Shown: piece by piece, positions 21,713 to 34,239 of the stretch
Layout: each line of letters starts with the position of its first letter
Position numbering within the stretch: the first letter of the stretch is position 1
NCBI GenBank assembly: GCA_032622095.1
Contig: CP136062.1
Location: 196,423,887-196,487,886 of the forward strand
DNA from: Siphonodentalium dalli
Lineage: Eukaryota; Mollusca; Scaphopoda; Gadilida; Siphonodentaliidae
Length of the DNA: 64,000 nt
Direction of reading: 5' to 3'
Notes under the pieces: model-generated
The model's input: only the letters and a program-made list of their open reading frames with translations
What the model was told of the DNA's origin: nothing
Database searches by the model: none
Made by a program: the position numbers and the translations under genes

Positions 21713-22616
21713 GTCTGGAGTCTCTGCGGCCACTTTTTTTTCTTGTTAACAAGTGAAAAAAATTAGAGGAGACCTTAAGGAAGAAAATTAGTGGGGTGAA
21801 GTTAAGTCCTGGGGGGGGGGGGGGGGGGGTGCAGAGGTCTACCAATATCTCCTGGACTATATATAGAAATATAAGTAATTTGAGTCGAAGATGTATTCTG
21901 TAAACGCTCAGGTTAATAGGCTATCTTAAAATTTAATAATTTAAAAGTTAATAATTTAATATAAATTGATTTTATGGCTCCAGCCATAAAATGGCGTCTC
22001 TTAAAATTCGAATTTCCGTGTACAAAACGTAATCAAATTATAATTGAGGGATACTGGATTAGGAAAACAATTTCACACACGATCGTTTGAAACATTATGC
22101 TTATACGGGGAGAAAACCCAAGCCACTCATTGACTAGCGACGGTACACTAACTTAAATGAGTATATGGGACTACTAAGCATATAATATAATGTTTATTTG
22201 ATTCATTTGGTTGAAAACTTTACAAAAATTACTCGACAACGACAATTTGTATTTTTGCATTCCGGTAAATTTGCCATCCGTAACAATACTTCGTACTCAA
22301 CAGACTTTCAAAAAATGGAAAAGTTGTTACCTTATTCTCCGACTCGGGGATTATAGAAACCAACAACAACATCTTGGGTACAGTACCCCTTTAACTTTAA
22401 ATAGTCAAAGACAATGTCATTCCAGTCAGCCTCGTGTGACGTCACGTATAGGTCACCACCAATGACCATGCCGAAATCGACCATCAAACACGTGTCTGCG
22501 AAATTGACATGAACATGGTGTAACTTGCAACTAGTTCAGTCGGCTCATTTCCGTTGATGTGATGTCTTTGAATTGGGATCAAAGAAAAATGCCGTTTGAT
22601 GAATTGTTATCAAAAA

Positions 22617-25532
22617 CACGCCCGATAACCCTGTAGGCTGGCGGCTGTGGGTAGGCATATTGCTGTAGTGATATTGCGTGGCGGGTTTCTCAACCAAGGT
22701 ATGTTTTAGATTATAATTGATCCAATACGCTGTAAAAGGTCAGATTTTTTTTATCACGTCAGATGCAGTAATGTCTGATTTATAAGTTGAACCTCTTGGT
22801 AACAATTTGGCATTGTAGAATACGTTGTTTGAAGACAAAATATCTCGGATATTGTCGACTTTTTCAAACTTTCAAAGTAAACAGACTCCCAAATTTGCTC
22901 AGCATGTCGATTTGTAAGTTATTTTCGTGGATACATGTGGTATAGTATCTCAGTGACAAGACAAACATGACTGCGATATCAAATAATGCATTTTTCAGTT
23001 AAAAAAAGCTATTTGACATACTGTCCCATCAATATTTTGTGGTAGGCATATTGAATAGCCAAACACCGAGAGGATAGACATATGGCAAACACAGATACGC
23101 ATGTAGCACAATGATCAAACGCTTTTGTGATGCTATATTATTCACAGTGTTGTAAATTCACATCGCCCATGAGTCAGGAAACATACACTACTTATTTCCA
23201 AGAACTAAATACTGGCAGTTGTAATGTAAAACGTTTTAACTGTGACAAACTTGCAAAATGGGGTTTTAATTGAAAATGGGGAAAGTATAGCCCAAACTAT
23301 TCAGCATATTTTAATGTAAAAAAATGAGCCATGCCAGCTTTGTGCAGTTTTCAGGCTGAATGGTCATGGTCCACTACATATAGATAATATAGCTACCATT
23401 TATAGCCGGTTTTATTTTTGGCGTTCTGCGAAAGAATGGCGTTCATATATTAGTTTTTTTCTCTTCGACCAGAACGATTCATGTCTACGCCGGTTTATGG
23501 AATATAAACCGCACACAAATAAATAACAGCATATGATGCTATTAACAATAATTCAATGTCCCGCCAATGCTAAATGTAGCTAATAGTTATACATAATTTT
23601 ATGTGGTATCAATATAGGTAAAGACATTGGGCTCAGAGAAATATCAGGTGCGAAAATTAGGGTACGCTAGAACCTGTATAGCTAGAGCATACATATAGTG
23701 GACATGGACCATGATCCAGTTATGCCGCATATACATAATCAGGAGCACCAAGCAATAATACAAATGTGTGTGGGGCGTTAACTTAATTGAGTGGGCGCTG
23801 TTGTCTCATGGGCTATATATAGGAGGAATCGCGGGCAGTGTTCGCGCTGGACCGAAAAAAAGTTTAGCCAAATTAAAATTTTATAAGCCAAATGAAAAAA
23901 AACATTAGCCAAATGTTTTTTGACCAAATTAAAAAAAACTTTGGCCAAACTAAATCATCGTTTTCTGGTCGGTTCACAATTAATGACTAAAACGTAAAAT
24001 CTAACAGACACAGGTAAAATACACAATACACGATTCGCCGTGAGATTTCGTGTGCATTGATAGTGGTAAATGTTTTGTCAATACCGTGGGGCAGGTTTTT
24101 GGATGCGTCTAAAATTCAACAAGTACGATATCATATCGGAGAAATGATCACCTCAGAAAAAAAAACATCGAGTTGTCATCGCGGGATGATTTTAGATTTT
24201 CTGACATTTAAATCTAAGATTCTGCTTCTAAATGCAGAAATTAGTCAATAAATCTGATAAATTGTATTAAAATTGTATTGAAATAATAGCACAAATTTGA
24301 GCGGGTTTTGCAACTTCCGTTTAAACTGTAATGCATATCTCAGAAATGGTTGACGTTAGAAGGCCATTAGTGAAAGAGCCGACACTTTGTACCTACTTCG
24401 TACCCAACCTGCCCCACGTTATTGACAAAAAATGCCAACCATTTATAGTGGTCCAATTGTATTTATATCTGAGTCAGGCTCCGCTCAATTATCTATTTCA
24501 GAAAGAAGCTAAAATAATGTCGGAACCAGAAGAAATAGAGCCCGATCTAGATGAATCTTTGTGTTAATTTTCTTATATTGAGCAGTGTGTAGCCCATACA
24601 CTATCTTTACCAACGTATTCAACACGTATACAATACGGAAAACGTCGACGTCACGAGTCACAAATTATGTCAACTTTATCTTTTGAACAAGAACTACACA
24701 CTTTATTAATAAAGTCGCCTATCAGTTTGATAAAAATGGCTATAAATTACGACAGAAACGAATCAATAAACGCTAAATCCTGATGTTGAATAGTTCTAGT
24801 GGGTGTGTAATAAAACACAACCACACATTATGTGTGCGTGGTGAGAAAATTAAATTATGCTGCAAGTTACAACTCACGCCCCATCGTCATGCACACATAT
24901 GTGTGGTTCTGTCTATTTTATATGAATGAATAATCATTCCAGAGTGTATTTATAAAATAATATATGCCAGAAGTTGCATATTGTTGGCTTTAAAGTGCTA
25001 AATTGGAGCTTGGTCAATATTTACCACGTGCCTATTAACAATGCCACTTGCCTATCATAACAAGTTTGTGCTTTGCCATGAGCCTACCTGCGGAGGCAAT
25101 ATGCCTGTCATAAATTTGTGATATGACACTCAGGAAAATCGATATTTTTCCACGAAAAATATGTCTTTTATTGTGGATTTTGGTTTCATTGTATCAATGG
25201 AATGTGCATCTAGTGACATGTGTACATGAAGCCTACATATCGAGATTTCTACCATTTATATTAGGTAGTTTCTTTGATAAACGACAAAAACCGGTTGTAA
25301 AATTCGACAAATTAAGTAATAAAAAATATATCTAAAGGCACACGGCTATCACAAATGGTGTATGAATACACCAATCATGGTCCTATCTAATGCCATAAGC
25401 GTTCTCGTCGGATGGATTCCAGAATTTATGATTTTTCTCAAATTCTGAGCACACGTGTGAAAACCGCCACACAATATCACTACAGCAATATGCCTACCCA
25501 CAGCCACCAGCCTATAGGGTTATCGGGCGTGA
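22617..25532. mobile_element. TIR-bounded unit FB2 (~2.9 kb)
   Basis: About 70 bp at 22,617-22,686 (CACGCCCGATAACCCT, GGCTGTGGGTAGGCATATTG, CTGTAGTGATATTG) recur inverted, with few differences, at 25,461-25,531. The interior contains a second, smaller inverted pair (24,058-24,098 with 24,408-24,452). Several short frames inside (24,057-24,251; 24,331-24,567; 25,123-25,335) have no recognisable domain. No target duplication is evident. It is probably a non-autonomous DNA transposon. Confidence 0.65.
24058..24452. repeat. Inner inverted repeat of FB2
   Basis: TAGTGGTAAATG-TTTTGTCAATACCGTGGGGCAGG at the left pairs with CCTGCCCCACGTTATTGACAAAA-...-CATTTATAGTGG at the right, around about 310 bp of spacer. 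Confidence 0.7.
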
Positions 25533-26280
25533 AAAACGGGCCGTGGATATGTCGTCATGCACGTGGCTACATCAAACTTTCAAACAATTGTTGTGGAATA
25601 GCATAGAATACATGGGTAAGTTAATGCATTGCATCGTCGATTCGTCGATACAATACATTAGTGACTGTCTTATTACAATAAATACACCGAGGCCCGTACC
25701 ACAGCCTCTGCTGGACATGTGCCTGTATTCGATCACAAGTCCGCCCATACCTACCTATATATACTTACCCAAACGTATAATACTGTGTACTGGCATATTA
25801 CTACGGTTGTTGCTTGCTTCTAATTCTAAGTATTATATAACACATATAACATATTCTGGTATAATTATTACAATAATCGGAATCGGCACCTGAATCGGAC
25901 GATTGTGATCTCAAATAATCGGCAATCGGCGCCAGGCTCTATTTGACAATCGGCTCATCGCTAATTATTAACCCTTTCGACTTAGAACATTTCAACATTT
26001 TTTTTAATTTCTTTAACAAAGCAGCACCGACTTGCCACGTTGTCGGGGGACGCTGTGGTCGGCTGACCTTTTATTAGTTTTAGTATATTCATGTTTACGA
26101 TATGTTCAATACAGACTGTGTAACATTATAACTAATATTAAAAGGGGCATATTTCATGAATATATGTTCGGTAAAATGTTAAATTGAGCAAGAAGTTCGA
26201 GTCTAAAATCATTCAAATATTAAATTAAAAAGAAAATAGTGTTTTTTCTTTTTCTTTTTTATAGTGAAAATGTTTAAAAT
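25533..26280. other. Unassigned stretch
   Basis: No gene is supported; the frame 25,543-25,893 has no recognisable domain. A small cluster of AATCGG repeats lies at 25,876-25,970. Confidence 0.45.
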
Positions 26281-26518
26281 ATCAATATTCATAAGCACCG
26301 AGGAGACTGTTTCGTCCAGTCATAATATAAGCACAAGCGCTGATAAAACTTATGAATTTCTGCAGACACCTCGTCTCCTGGCAACCGTCAATCTCATCCC
26401 ACTAGTGAATATTTGTGGAAAGTCTACAGCTAATTAACTGACTCTGACCACCGGCACCGGATGTGTTACGTAACGTTATGCATGGTGGATTGCGACTGTT
26501 TTGTAATTCCTAATTGAT
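26281..26518 (+). repeat. Dispersed repeat, copy 1 of the 43.0 kb sequence
   Basis: ATCAATAT-x-ATAAGCA, GGAGACTGTTTCGTC, CCCACTAGTGAATATTTGTG and TGACCACCGGCACCGG all recur in the same order and strand at 43,026-43,239. The sequence just after it (26,519-26,600) matches 36,380-36,480 in opposite orientation (AGGAACTGTTACATCGGAAA, TCGTTCTATCGCCGG). It looks like pieces of one element seen in three states. Confidence 0.75.
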
Positions 26519-27290
26519 CTCACTGTGTAGGAACTGTTACATCGGAAATCGTTCTATCGCCGGTAGTGTGATGGTTCTTGCCTGATTTGTTACGGTTCCT
26601 GATGATTGAAAATAATCATTTTTGTGACAAAATCACGCATAATTATAGATATCTTGAATATATTAAACTTTCCTGAATGAACAGAGGCTGCAGAAGTGCC
26701 GTGTTATCGAAACCTGAACTCTAGACCACAATTAACTCGGTATCAGAGAGTTAACGCGTAAATATCAACATGTTACCACTGAAAATCAAGCCACGTGGAC
26801 GCAATTTCTTTGTTTTTCGTGGCGTATAAAATATGAAACTGACTATAAAGTGTACCCGTGTTATTCTTTTGTAAAATAGCTGAGAAAGTATCCCGATAGG
26901 GGTTGATAATTGGGAGCTGTGCCCTCGTAATCAACACGGGTGCGTGTTACGGTTCTATTTCAAACCGATCATGGCTGTGACGGTTCTGTCCATGAGATTT
27001 ATTCGAACGATTTCTGCACTTGGGTCCGAAAATCGTCTTGTGTATCTGACATTGTAAACCAGATAATGACTGTAGCTTATGTAATTTGCATAATAGAACA
27101 GGTATATTAAGAAATAACACAATAAATACCTAATACGGGAGATTAAGTGACATTAATAGGCAGAAATAAAATATTGAAAGTCCCGATGAGTATAGTATCA
27201 TAAGCATGCCCGCCTATATAAATGACCAATGGTAATATAAATCTACCCTCAGGAGAATATGATATGTTATATTCATTTACTTAATCTGGG
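26519..27290. other. Intergenic, partly a dispersed repeat
   Basis: The first 80 bp match the inverted sequence at 36,380-36,480. The rest has no gene or repeat that I can support. Confidence 0.45.
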
Positions 27291-28800
27291 CATTAATAGT
27301 GCAGCGGCCAAATCGAAAAAGAGCTCTAGTTTTCGAGATACCCCTACCCACGGTATAACAAGTTAAAACTAACATTTTTTAAAGGAGAAATATATACTCT
27401 TTACGAAAATGATAGTGAAAAATAACGGAATTGGTGGTGGCTATTCTCAAATTGACGATGAACGATACCCACCAGTGACTTTTCCCAGAAATTAACGATT
27501 TTGGTAAAGTGAGCCCTGCGGCTATGTCCTAAGTTATTTGACCACATTGTTGGTGTTAAAATGACTACAGCATAACATATTTGTATCTGATATGCAAGAA
27601 GTGTTGGTTAATTTTGATTTTCATGTCATTTGGAGCCGAAACATTTATTTTTTGTTGAAAAATCACTCTTTTTCAAAAATATTATATTTTTCGAACATTA
27701 TCATTCAAACTTGTATTGCAATACTATTGAAATATTTAGTCCATATGGTGTAGTAGTTATCTGTCAAACATATGAAGAAAGAAGTTAACAACAATTTTGA
27801 ACGGTTTGCGAGATATTGGATTTAGCTACCCCTCCCCCAAACACGTTTTTGGTCGAAAAAAATAAAATATTTTTGATAATGTCATTACAAACATTTTTGA
27901 ATTGATCTGAATGGGACCCAATATGAATATTGTACTGAAAGTGTTGTCCAAAGATGCCGTTTAATCGATTACAGATGTGCTCAGGCTTTCAGACCCCCAG
28001 TTACAACAACAACTATTATTTTATTGATAACAGTTAATTTTGCATGCATTAACATCGATGTTAAGTACTAAAACCTTTGTTATAAACAACGTGACCAACT
28101 ATATAACATATGGCTCAGTAATTATCTGGACAACACAAGTAGAAAGAATTTGACAGAAATTGAAAAATAACGGAATAGGTGGTGGCTATAATTGTCAAAT
28201 CGACGATGAGCGATACCCTCCAGTGACTTTTTTCAGAAATTAACGATTTTGGTAAAGCGAGCCCTGTGGATATGTCCTAGCCTATTTGCCCATATAGTTG
28301 GGGTTAAAATTACTACATCATACCTTACTTCTATCTGATATGAAAAAAAAAGCGTTGGTTAATTTAGATTTTCCTGCCATTTGGAGCCAAAATATTTATT
28401 TTTTGCTGAAAAATCGCACTTTTTCACAAAAATATTATTATTCGAACATTATCATTCAAATGGATATTGTTATAATGCCCAAATATTTAATTCTTATGGT
28501 GATGCAGTTATTTGCCAAGCATATGCAGAAAGAAGTTAACAGAAATTTAGAACAATTTGCGAAATAGTGGATTTTAGCTACACCTCCCCCAAACACGTTT
28601 TTGGTAGAAATATTACATATTTTTGTTCAGAACTTTACCAAACTTCCCAATTGATCATATTGAGACCCAACATAATTCTTTTGCTGAAAATTGAGCCCGG
28701 GGACATTGCTTAAGTGATTAAAGACGTGTTCAGGCTTCCAGACCCCAAATTACAACAACAACGCATTTTATTTGTTATTACATACCATAAGTGTCGCATA

Positions 28801-28875
28801 TCAATCAACCAATCAATAGTTTATTCTCAAAAAACCAATAATGGTATACACAGATTACAATAATTGGACAGCTGG
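28801..28875 (-). mobile_element. Retroposon 3' tail fragment
   Basis: On the minus strand this reads ...GAGAATAAACTATTGATTGG followed by TTGATTGA. This is an AATAAA signal plus an ATTG-type tandem tail of the sort ending LINEs and SINEs here. Confidence 0.45.
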
Positions 28876-28889
28876 AGAACCCAGCATGT

Positions 28890-29090
28890 CCGACGTATAG
28901 ATGCACAAGTACTCCATTCGCGTTTAAGATTGAAATGCACTACTTTGAACTATGGCCAATTGAGTAATCACATTAAAACGTCCCCTCTCTGTCATTGTGG
29001 CAAATAGAAAAAGCATATCATTACTTTTTGGAATACAGTGGTCCTAAGACTGAACTTCTATGCGCCATACTGAATGTAATTTTATCAGAA
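28890..29090 (+). pseudogene. LINE ORF2 C-terminal fragment
   Basis: The plus strand encodes HSRLRLKCTTLNYGQLSNHI followed by SPLCHCG and then an in-frame stop. This resembles the region after the reverse transcriptase of CR1/L2/jockey-like LINEs, including the start of the cysteine-rich knuckle. It is a short dead fragment lodged between the arms of FB3. Confidence 0.55.
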
Positions 29091-29549
29091 ATACTCTTTT
29101 TATGTACAGCAACTCAGTCAGCGCGAAAATCTTAAAATAGTTGACGGGGTTCAGGCATTTATCTCGAAAACAAAGCGATTTCCATAATGCCGCCATTTGT
29201 TAAAACTTCGTGAAAAGCATTGAAACCCTGCTGAGTGCGAAATTTACCACCTCCAGATCGTCTGCAATCTCACGGCGACGGGCGTATCAATGACGAAAAC
29301 AACATTATCTGTGTAGCATTGCGTCCAATCGGCTCCAACGAAACTATGTGTATATCATTGTATCCAATCAGTTCCAACTGGATTACATCCTAATTTTCCC
29401 CATACAATCTCCCTCCCAGATAAATTGTTTACCTCCGGATAGAAATTCCACATACTTATATATCGCATAGTTTTGGCCACAATATATGTTGATATTGAAA
29501 TCATAATCCCTTCAGTGCATGATGTGTTCAATACCTCAAATAGGGTAGG

Positions 29550-32010
29550 GTACATACAACAGTGAACATTTGTCAGCCGCTTGTTGTGGAGTGTCACATG
29601 GTGCAGACTTTCGGGAACCAACACATATGTATATTCTGATAAAAACTAACCTTGGTCAAGCCCTCAATTAATATTGGGGTCATATCATTTCACCATGTGG
29701 TGTCTTCCAAGACTTCAAATAAAGTAGGGGTCCTCAAAATTTTGCCTTTCTTATTTTCCAGTCACTTTCGTTAAGTGCTCATTCTTTCAGAACCCAAATC
29801 CATATATTTACATTGTTTACGTCCTTGTACAATTAACTCGCCATTGTCCATACACTCAATGATGATATCGTTCCAATCCGTGGTGTGTTCTAGTATTCAA
29901 ATTGGGAAGGGGGTAATACAAACATTGAAAAATCGCATTATTTATTTTTCAGTCGGTTTTTGTAAAGTGTCCCTGACTGTCGGGTATTAACCCATCTATA
30001 ACAATTGTGAATTTCTTTATAGAATAGCCATTTGTCCATATCGTCGTTTGACCATGAGGGCACATCCATTCAGTTCGTGGTAGGTTCAATTGTTTACATG
30101 GGGTAGGGGTCCCTTAAAATTCGCCTTCATCGTTTGTCATCTGCTTTGTGTAAGGTGCCACGGTGTTCTCGCGAACGGCGGGCTCGCGGGCCCATTGCCA
30201 TTCGGCCACAATCTCGGGTAATATGGATAGCTTATGCCTTGAGCTAGTGTTGTGTTCAAGACTTCAGATAGGGATGGAGTCCCCTGAGAGTAAAATTTAG
30301 CCCTTTCATTTGCTGACCATTTGTTGTAAAGTGCCATAGGCTATCGGGAACCATCTCATCCATAACAGATTCGTATTGCCAGATAATAATCCCATTTGTC
30401 CACAACTTCAGTTAACATTGAGAGCATATCACTTTGTTAAGACGTCAGGTTGGATAGTGGGGTCCTCAAGACATAGACAATTCGCCTTCTTGTTTGCCAG
30501 CCGCTTTTTGTAAAGTGTTCCAGGATTTCGAGGGAACCAAATCACCCATATATCAATTAATAATTTCATGACTGCAATACCTTTCGATCACACACTCAGC
30601 TAAGTATGAGAGAATATAACTGCAGTTCATGCTCTGATCAAGATATTAAATGGGTTAATGGGGTCCCCCCAAAACAGTATTCGCCTTTCTCTTTCATCAA
30701 CAACTTTTTGTAAAGTGACCCAGACATTCAAGACCCTGGTATACTATACTCTTTATATAGCGTCCATTTCTCTACACACGCAGTTAATAATGGGAGCACA
30801 TCCTTTCTGTTCATTGTGTGTCACAAGACTGCAAATGGGGTAGTGTGGCCTAACACATTACATTTCGTATTTGCCAGCCGCCTTTTGTAAAGTGTTCCAG
30901 GATTTCGAGAACAAAACCACCCATACAAATTGTAAATAATACATGAGAGCATATAGCTTCGGTTCAGTGTGTTCTAAAGAGTTTAGAAGGGTTATGGGTA
31001 CCCAAAACAGTGATATTTCGCCTTCTCTTTGCTAGCCACTTTTTGTAAAGTGCCCCAGACATTGGGAAGCCAGCCAACCCACCCATCGTGCAATGAAGAG
31101 GTATATTTCCTGAGGTATATATACCATTTGTCCACACCCCAGTTAATATTGACAACATATCCATCCATTAGTGTGTTTAAGACTTTAAATGGGGTAGGAT
31201 GCTCAAAGAAAATATTCAGCTTTGGTTTTGCCAGCCGCCTTTTGTAAAGTACCCTATGATATTGGGAACCAAACTACCCATATAAAATTTATATTCCCTG
31301 ATAGCACTACCTTTCGTTCACTCTGTCATTTAATAATAAAAGCATGAATATTCGGCGCATGGTGTGTTCAAGAGTTTAAATGGGCATATAAAGGGGTCCC
31401 ACAAAACAAAAAATATTCGCCTTTGGAGTTTGCCATCCGATTTTCGTAAAGTGCTAAAGGCTTTCGGGATCCAACCAACCCATCCATCAACACCATGTAT
31501 GCGCCCCGATATTACTATTTTTGCTCACATCCTCAGTTAATATTTACAGCAATCATTTCAGTTCGTGAGTTGTTCAACTTTAACACTTCAATTGTGTGTA
31601 GGGGGGGCTAAAACAGCAAGTTCGTCTTTCTTATTTTCAGCAACTGTGTGTAAAGCGACACATGCAGAACCCATCCATACAAATTATGTATTCTCTTATA
31701 GAACTACATTCCCGTCACACTCTCGGTTAATATAGAGAATTAGAGATCATATAGCTGAATTTCGTATTGCGTTGAAGTCTTTAAATTGGGTAGAGTGTTC
31801 TTGAAAAATATAACAAATTTGCCCTTCATATTTGCCAAGCAAAGTGCCACACTGTTTCGGGAACAAACCCATTCATAAACATTGTATATTTCCTTATGTA
31901 ATTGTCCTTTATAATTACATGATTCTTAATACTGAGATCATATTTTGTTCAGTTCGTGGTGTGTTCAGGACGTCTAATAGGGCGGGGAGCAACAATGATT
32001 TTGTTCTGTA
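29550..32010 (+). repeat. Core satellite of FB3, ~13 units of ~160-205 bp
   Basis: The anchor GCCAGCCGC-TTTTGTAAAGTG-CC recurs near 29,567, 29,755, 29,947, 30,135, 30,318, 30,495, 30,697, 30,873, 31,030, 31,226, 31,430, 31,635 and 31,828. Each is followed by CGGGAACCAA-CCCAT, TTTGTCCACAC-CAGTTAATA, GTTCGTGGTGTGTTCAAGA and AAATGGGGTAGGGGTCC in the same order. Units are well diverged and none encodes a protein. Confidence 0.85.
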
Positions 32011-33199
32011 TGATTATGTTAGTCTATATTATGTGTCGTTTAGAACAAATACTTCAGTTGCTCAAAGTCGATATGTGTTAATATAAAATTACATGTCATA
32101 AATAAAATATTGTGTTGTTGTTGTAACTGGGGGTTTAATTGGAAACCTGAGGTCATCCAAAACCAGGCTCGCGGTGTCTACGGATCAGGTTTTCATCACA
32201 CGAATAATGATTAGATGCTCATTAGAATAATTTAGAAAGGTCTGTCTTAATATGTATCATAAATATGTAGTTTTTCTACCAAATCGCGTCCGGGGGAGCG
32301 GTACCTAATTCCAATATCTTGAAAACCGTTGACAATTTCTGTCAAATTCTTTCTACTTGTGATGTCCAGATAACTACTGAGCCATATGAACTATATAGTT
32401 GGTCACGTATTGTTTATAACAAAGGTTTTAGTACTTAACGTCGATGTTAATGCATGCAAAATTAACTGTTATCAATAAAATAATTGTTGTTGTTGTAACT
32501 GGGGGGTCTGAAAACCTGAACACATCTGTAATCGATTAAACGGCATCTCTGGACAACACTTTCAGTACAAGATTCATATTGGGTCCCATTCAGATCAATT
32601 CGAAAATGTTTGTAATGTCATTATCAAATATATGTATTTTTTTAGACCAAAAACGTGTTTGGGGGAGGGGTAGCTAAAATCCAATATCTCGCAAACCGTT
32701 CAAAATTGTTGTTAACTTCTTTCTTAATATGCTTGACAGATAACTACTACACCATATGGACTAAATATTTCAATAGTATTGCAATATCCGTTTGAATGAT
32801 AATGTTCGAAAAATCAAAAAAATTTGAAAAAGGGCGATTTTTCAACAAAAAATAAATGTTTCGGCTCCAAATGGCACGAAAATCAAAATTAACCAACACT
32901 TCTTGCATATCAGGTACATATATGGTATGCTGTAGTCATTTTGACGCCTACAATGTTGGCTAATAACTTAGGACATAGCCGCAGGGCTCACTTTACCAAA
33001 ATCGTTAATTCCTGGGAAAAGTCACTGGTGGGTATCGTTCATCGTCGATTTGAGAATAGCCACCACCAATTCCGTTATTTTTCACTATCATTTTCGTCTA
33101 CAGTATATATTTCTCCTTCAAAAAATGTTGGTTTTAACTTGTTCTACCGTGGGTAGGGGTACCCGACCACTGTTGGCGTTTGGCCGCTGTACTATAATG

Positions 33200-34134
33200 A
33201 AAGATCCAGGTGTGACAATATTTCAATGCCAGCGTCATCATATTTCCTCCTCTGAAGTCCGCCTGGGGGGACATTTACACATTTTTGTCGCCCAGACATG
33301 AATATAACTTATGAAATCACGTTCAACTGAATCACTGATAGGTTATGACGTGATTGGGGTGGTGGTGGTGGGGGGGGGGGGGGGGGGGGCTTGAGGAGGG
33401 GGTGCTTAATTGGTGTCTATCCCCAACTTTGGTAAAAATGTTCAACAGTTACAAATTTATTATCTTACAATAGATTGGTTTGAAATTTAACACAAACAAT
33501 ATGTTGAAAGTGTTCTCTTAATTTGATTTGACAACAATTTAATAGTGGGGATTTTGTCGTTTTTAGACTAACATTTGCATACTTTCCTACACTTTAAACA
33601 TGTAATCAACCATATTTGACATATACAAATGGACACCTCTTCTTTAGAGTTGATCCAAACTCATGATGGGTGGACATGAAGTACTAGTAGGGAGCAGGTG
33701 TGATCTAGTTTTATATATCACATTTACCCCCCCCCCCCCCCCACCCAATTGGCAATAAACTGGTTTAATGGACAAATAATCTAATTCAATTTAATTAGTA
33801 TGCTTTGTATTAAATAATGTATGCTTTTTGCTAAATAAATCATCTCTCTCTCCATCTGTTGGGAACATTTCCAATATTGTGGGGGTGGTGGGCGCCAGGT
33901 TGGAAACTTCCAACACTTGGGAATCTTGAAGCCAGTCTATATGTTTTTTGCAATTTTCAGGTTCAGATATCCACATTTTCTCACTGGGCCCATGTATCCT
34001 GAGTTTCTCCCCCGGTTTGCATGGTGGCCAATCAAAGGCTACTGATCAATTCACTTCAGAATGGTATACAATCTAGAGCTATAATGTGTCATGCAGTTGG
34101 GGAAAACCAAAGCCCAGTCCTTGTGCATGAGTTT
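33200..34134. other. Intergenic with long G and C homopolymers
   Basis: A run of 20 G at 33,370-33,389, extended by GGTGGTGGTG before it and GGAGGGGG after, and a C-run at 33,727-33,741 are the main features. The single-strand G-rich block could form a quadruplex. A small minus-strand frame at 33,791-33,976 is anonymous. Confidence 0.6.
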
Positions 34135-34239
34135 GTAGAAACAGCCAATCACCGCTCAGTGTTAGAATCGAGGTCCTCATTTTAATATTCATTATGACCT
34201 GGCCTCGATTCTAACTGAGCGGTGATTGGCTGTTTCTAC
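34135..34239. mobile_element. 105 bp hairpin (MITE-like)
   Basis: GTAGAAACAGCCAATCACCG at the left is the exact inverse of CGGTGATTGGCTGTTTCTAC at the right. The arms continue through CTCAGTGTTAGAATCGAGG with one mismatch/indel. The loop is about 25 bp. Confidence 0.85.

Larger units (their letters stand above)
16904..21859. mobile_element. Giant foldback element FB1 (4.96 kb) inside MITE B
   Basis: The outer ends are TAGTCCAGGAGATATTGG and its inverse ending CTCCTGGACTA. The flanks are TAT on each side, consistent with a 3 bp (or TA) target duplication. The outer ~1.4-1.5 kb of each arm are nearly identical inverted copies, differing in a homopolymer (12 C at 16,934 against 19 G at 21,811). 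Farther in, the arms remain alignable but more diverged, almost to the middle near 19,400. No intact transposase is present. The arms contain repeated ATGGCGGCC-bearing units, and the inner parts contain decayed reading frames. Confidence 0.85.
16840..22390 (-). mobile_element. TTAA-flanked MITE, copy B, split by a large foldback
   Basis: The left end AGGGGTACTGTAC at 16,840 is preceded by TTAA (16,836-16,839). The right end GTACAGTACCCCT finishes at 22,390 and is followed by TTAA (22,391-22,394). The left 64 bp match the reverse complement of the right end of copy A, and 21,860-22,120 match the adjoining interior of copy A, including the TTTATGGCTCCAGCCATAAA palindrome. Removing the inserted foldback (16,904-21,859) leaves about 595 bp, close to the 632 bp of copy A. 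Confidence 0.85.
27291..33199. mobile_element. Giant foldback element FB3 (5.9 kb)
   Basis: The outer ends CATTAATAGTGCAGCGGCCAA and, inverted, TTGGCCGCTGTACTATAATG close the element at 27,291 and 33,199. The left arm runs to about 28,790 and contains two successive copies of a ~650 bp unit (27,413-28,020 and 28,150-28,780). The right arm (33,199 back to about 32,110) contains the inverse of the first unit and part of the second. Between the arms lie LINE fragments and a degenerate satellite. No transposase is visible. A small frame at 28,298-28,567 is anonymous. Confidence 0.85.
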
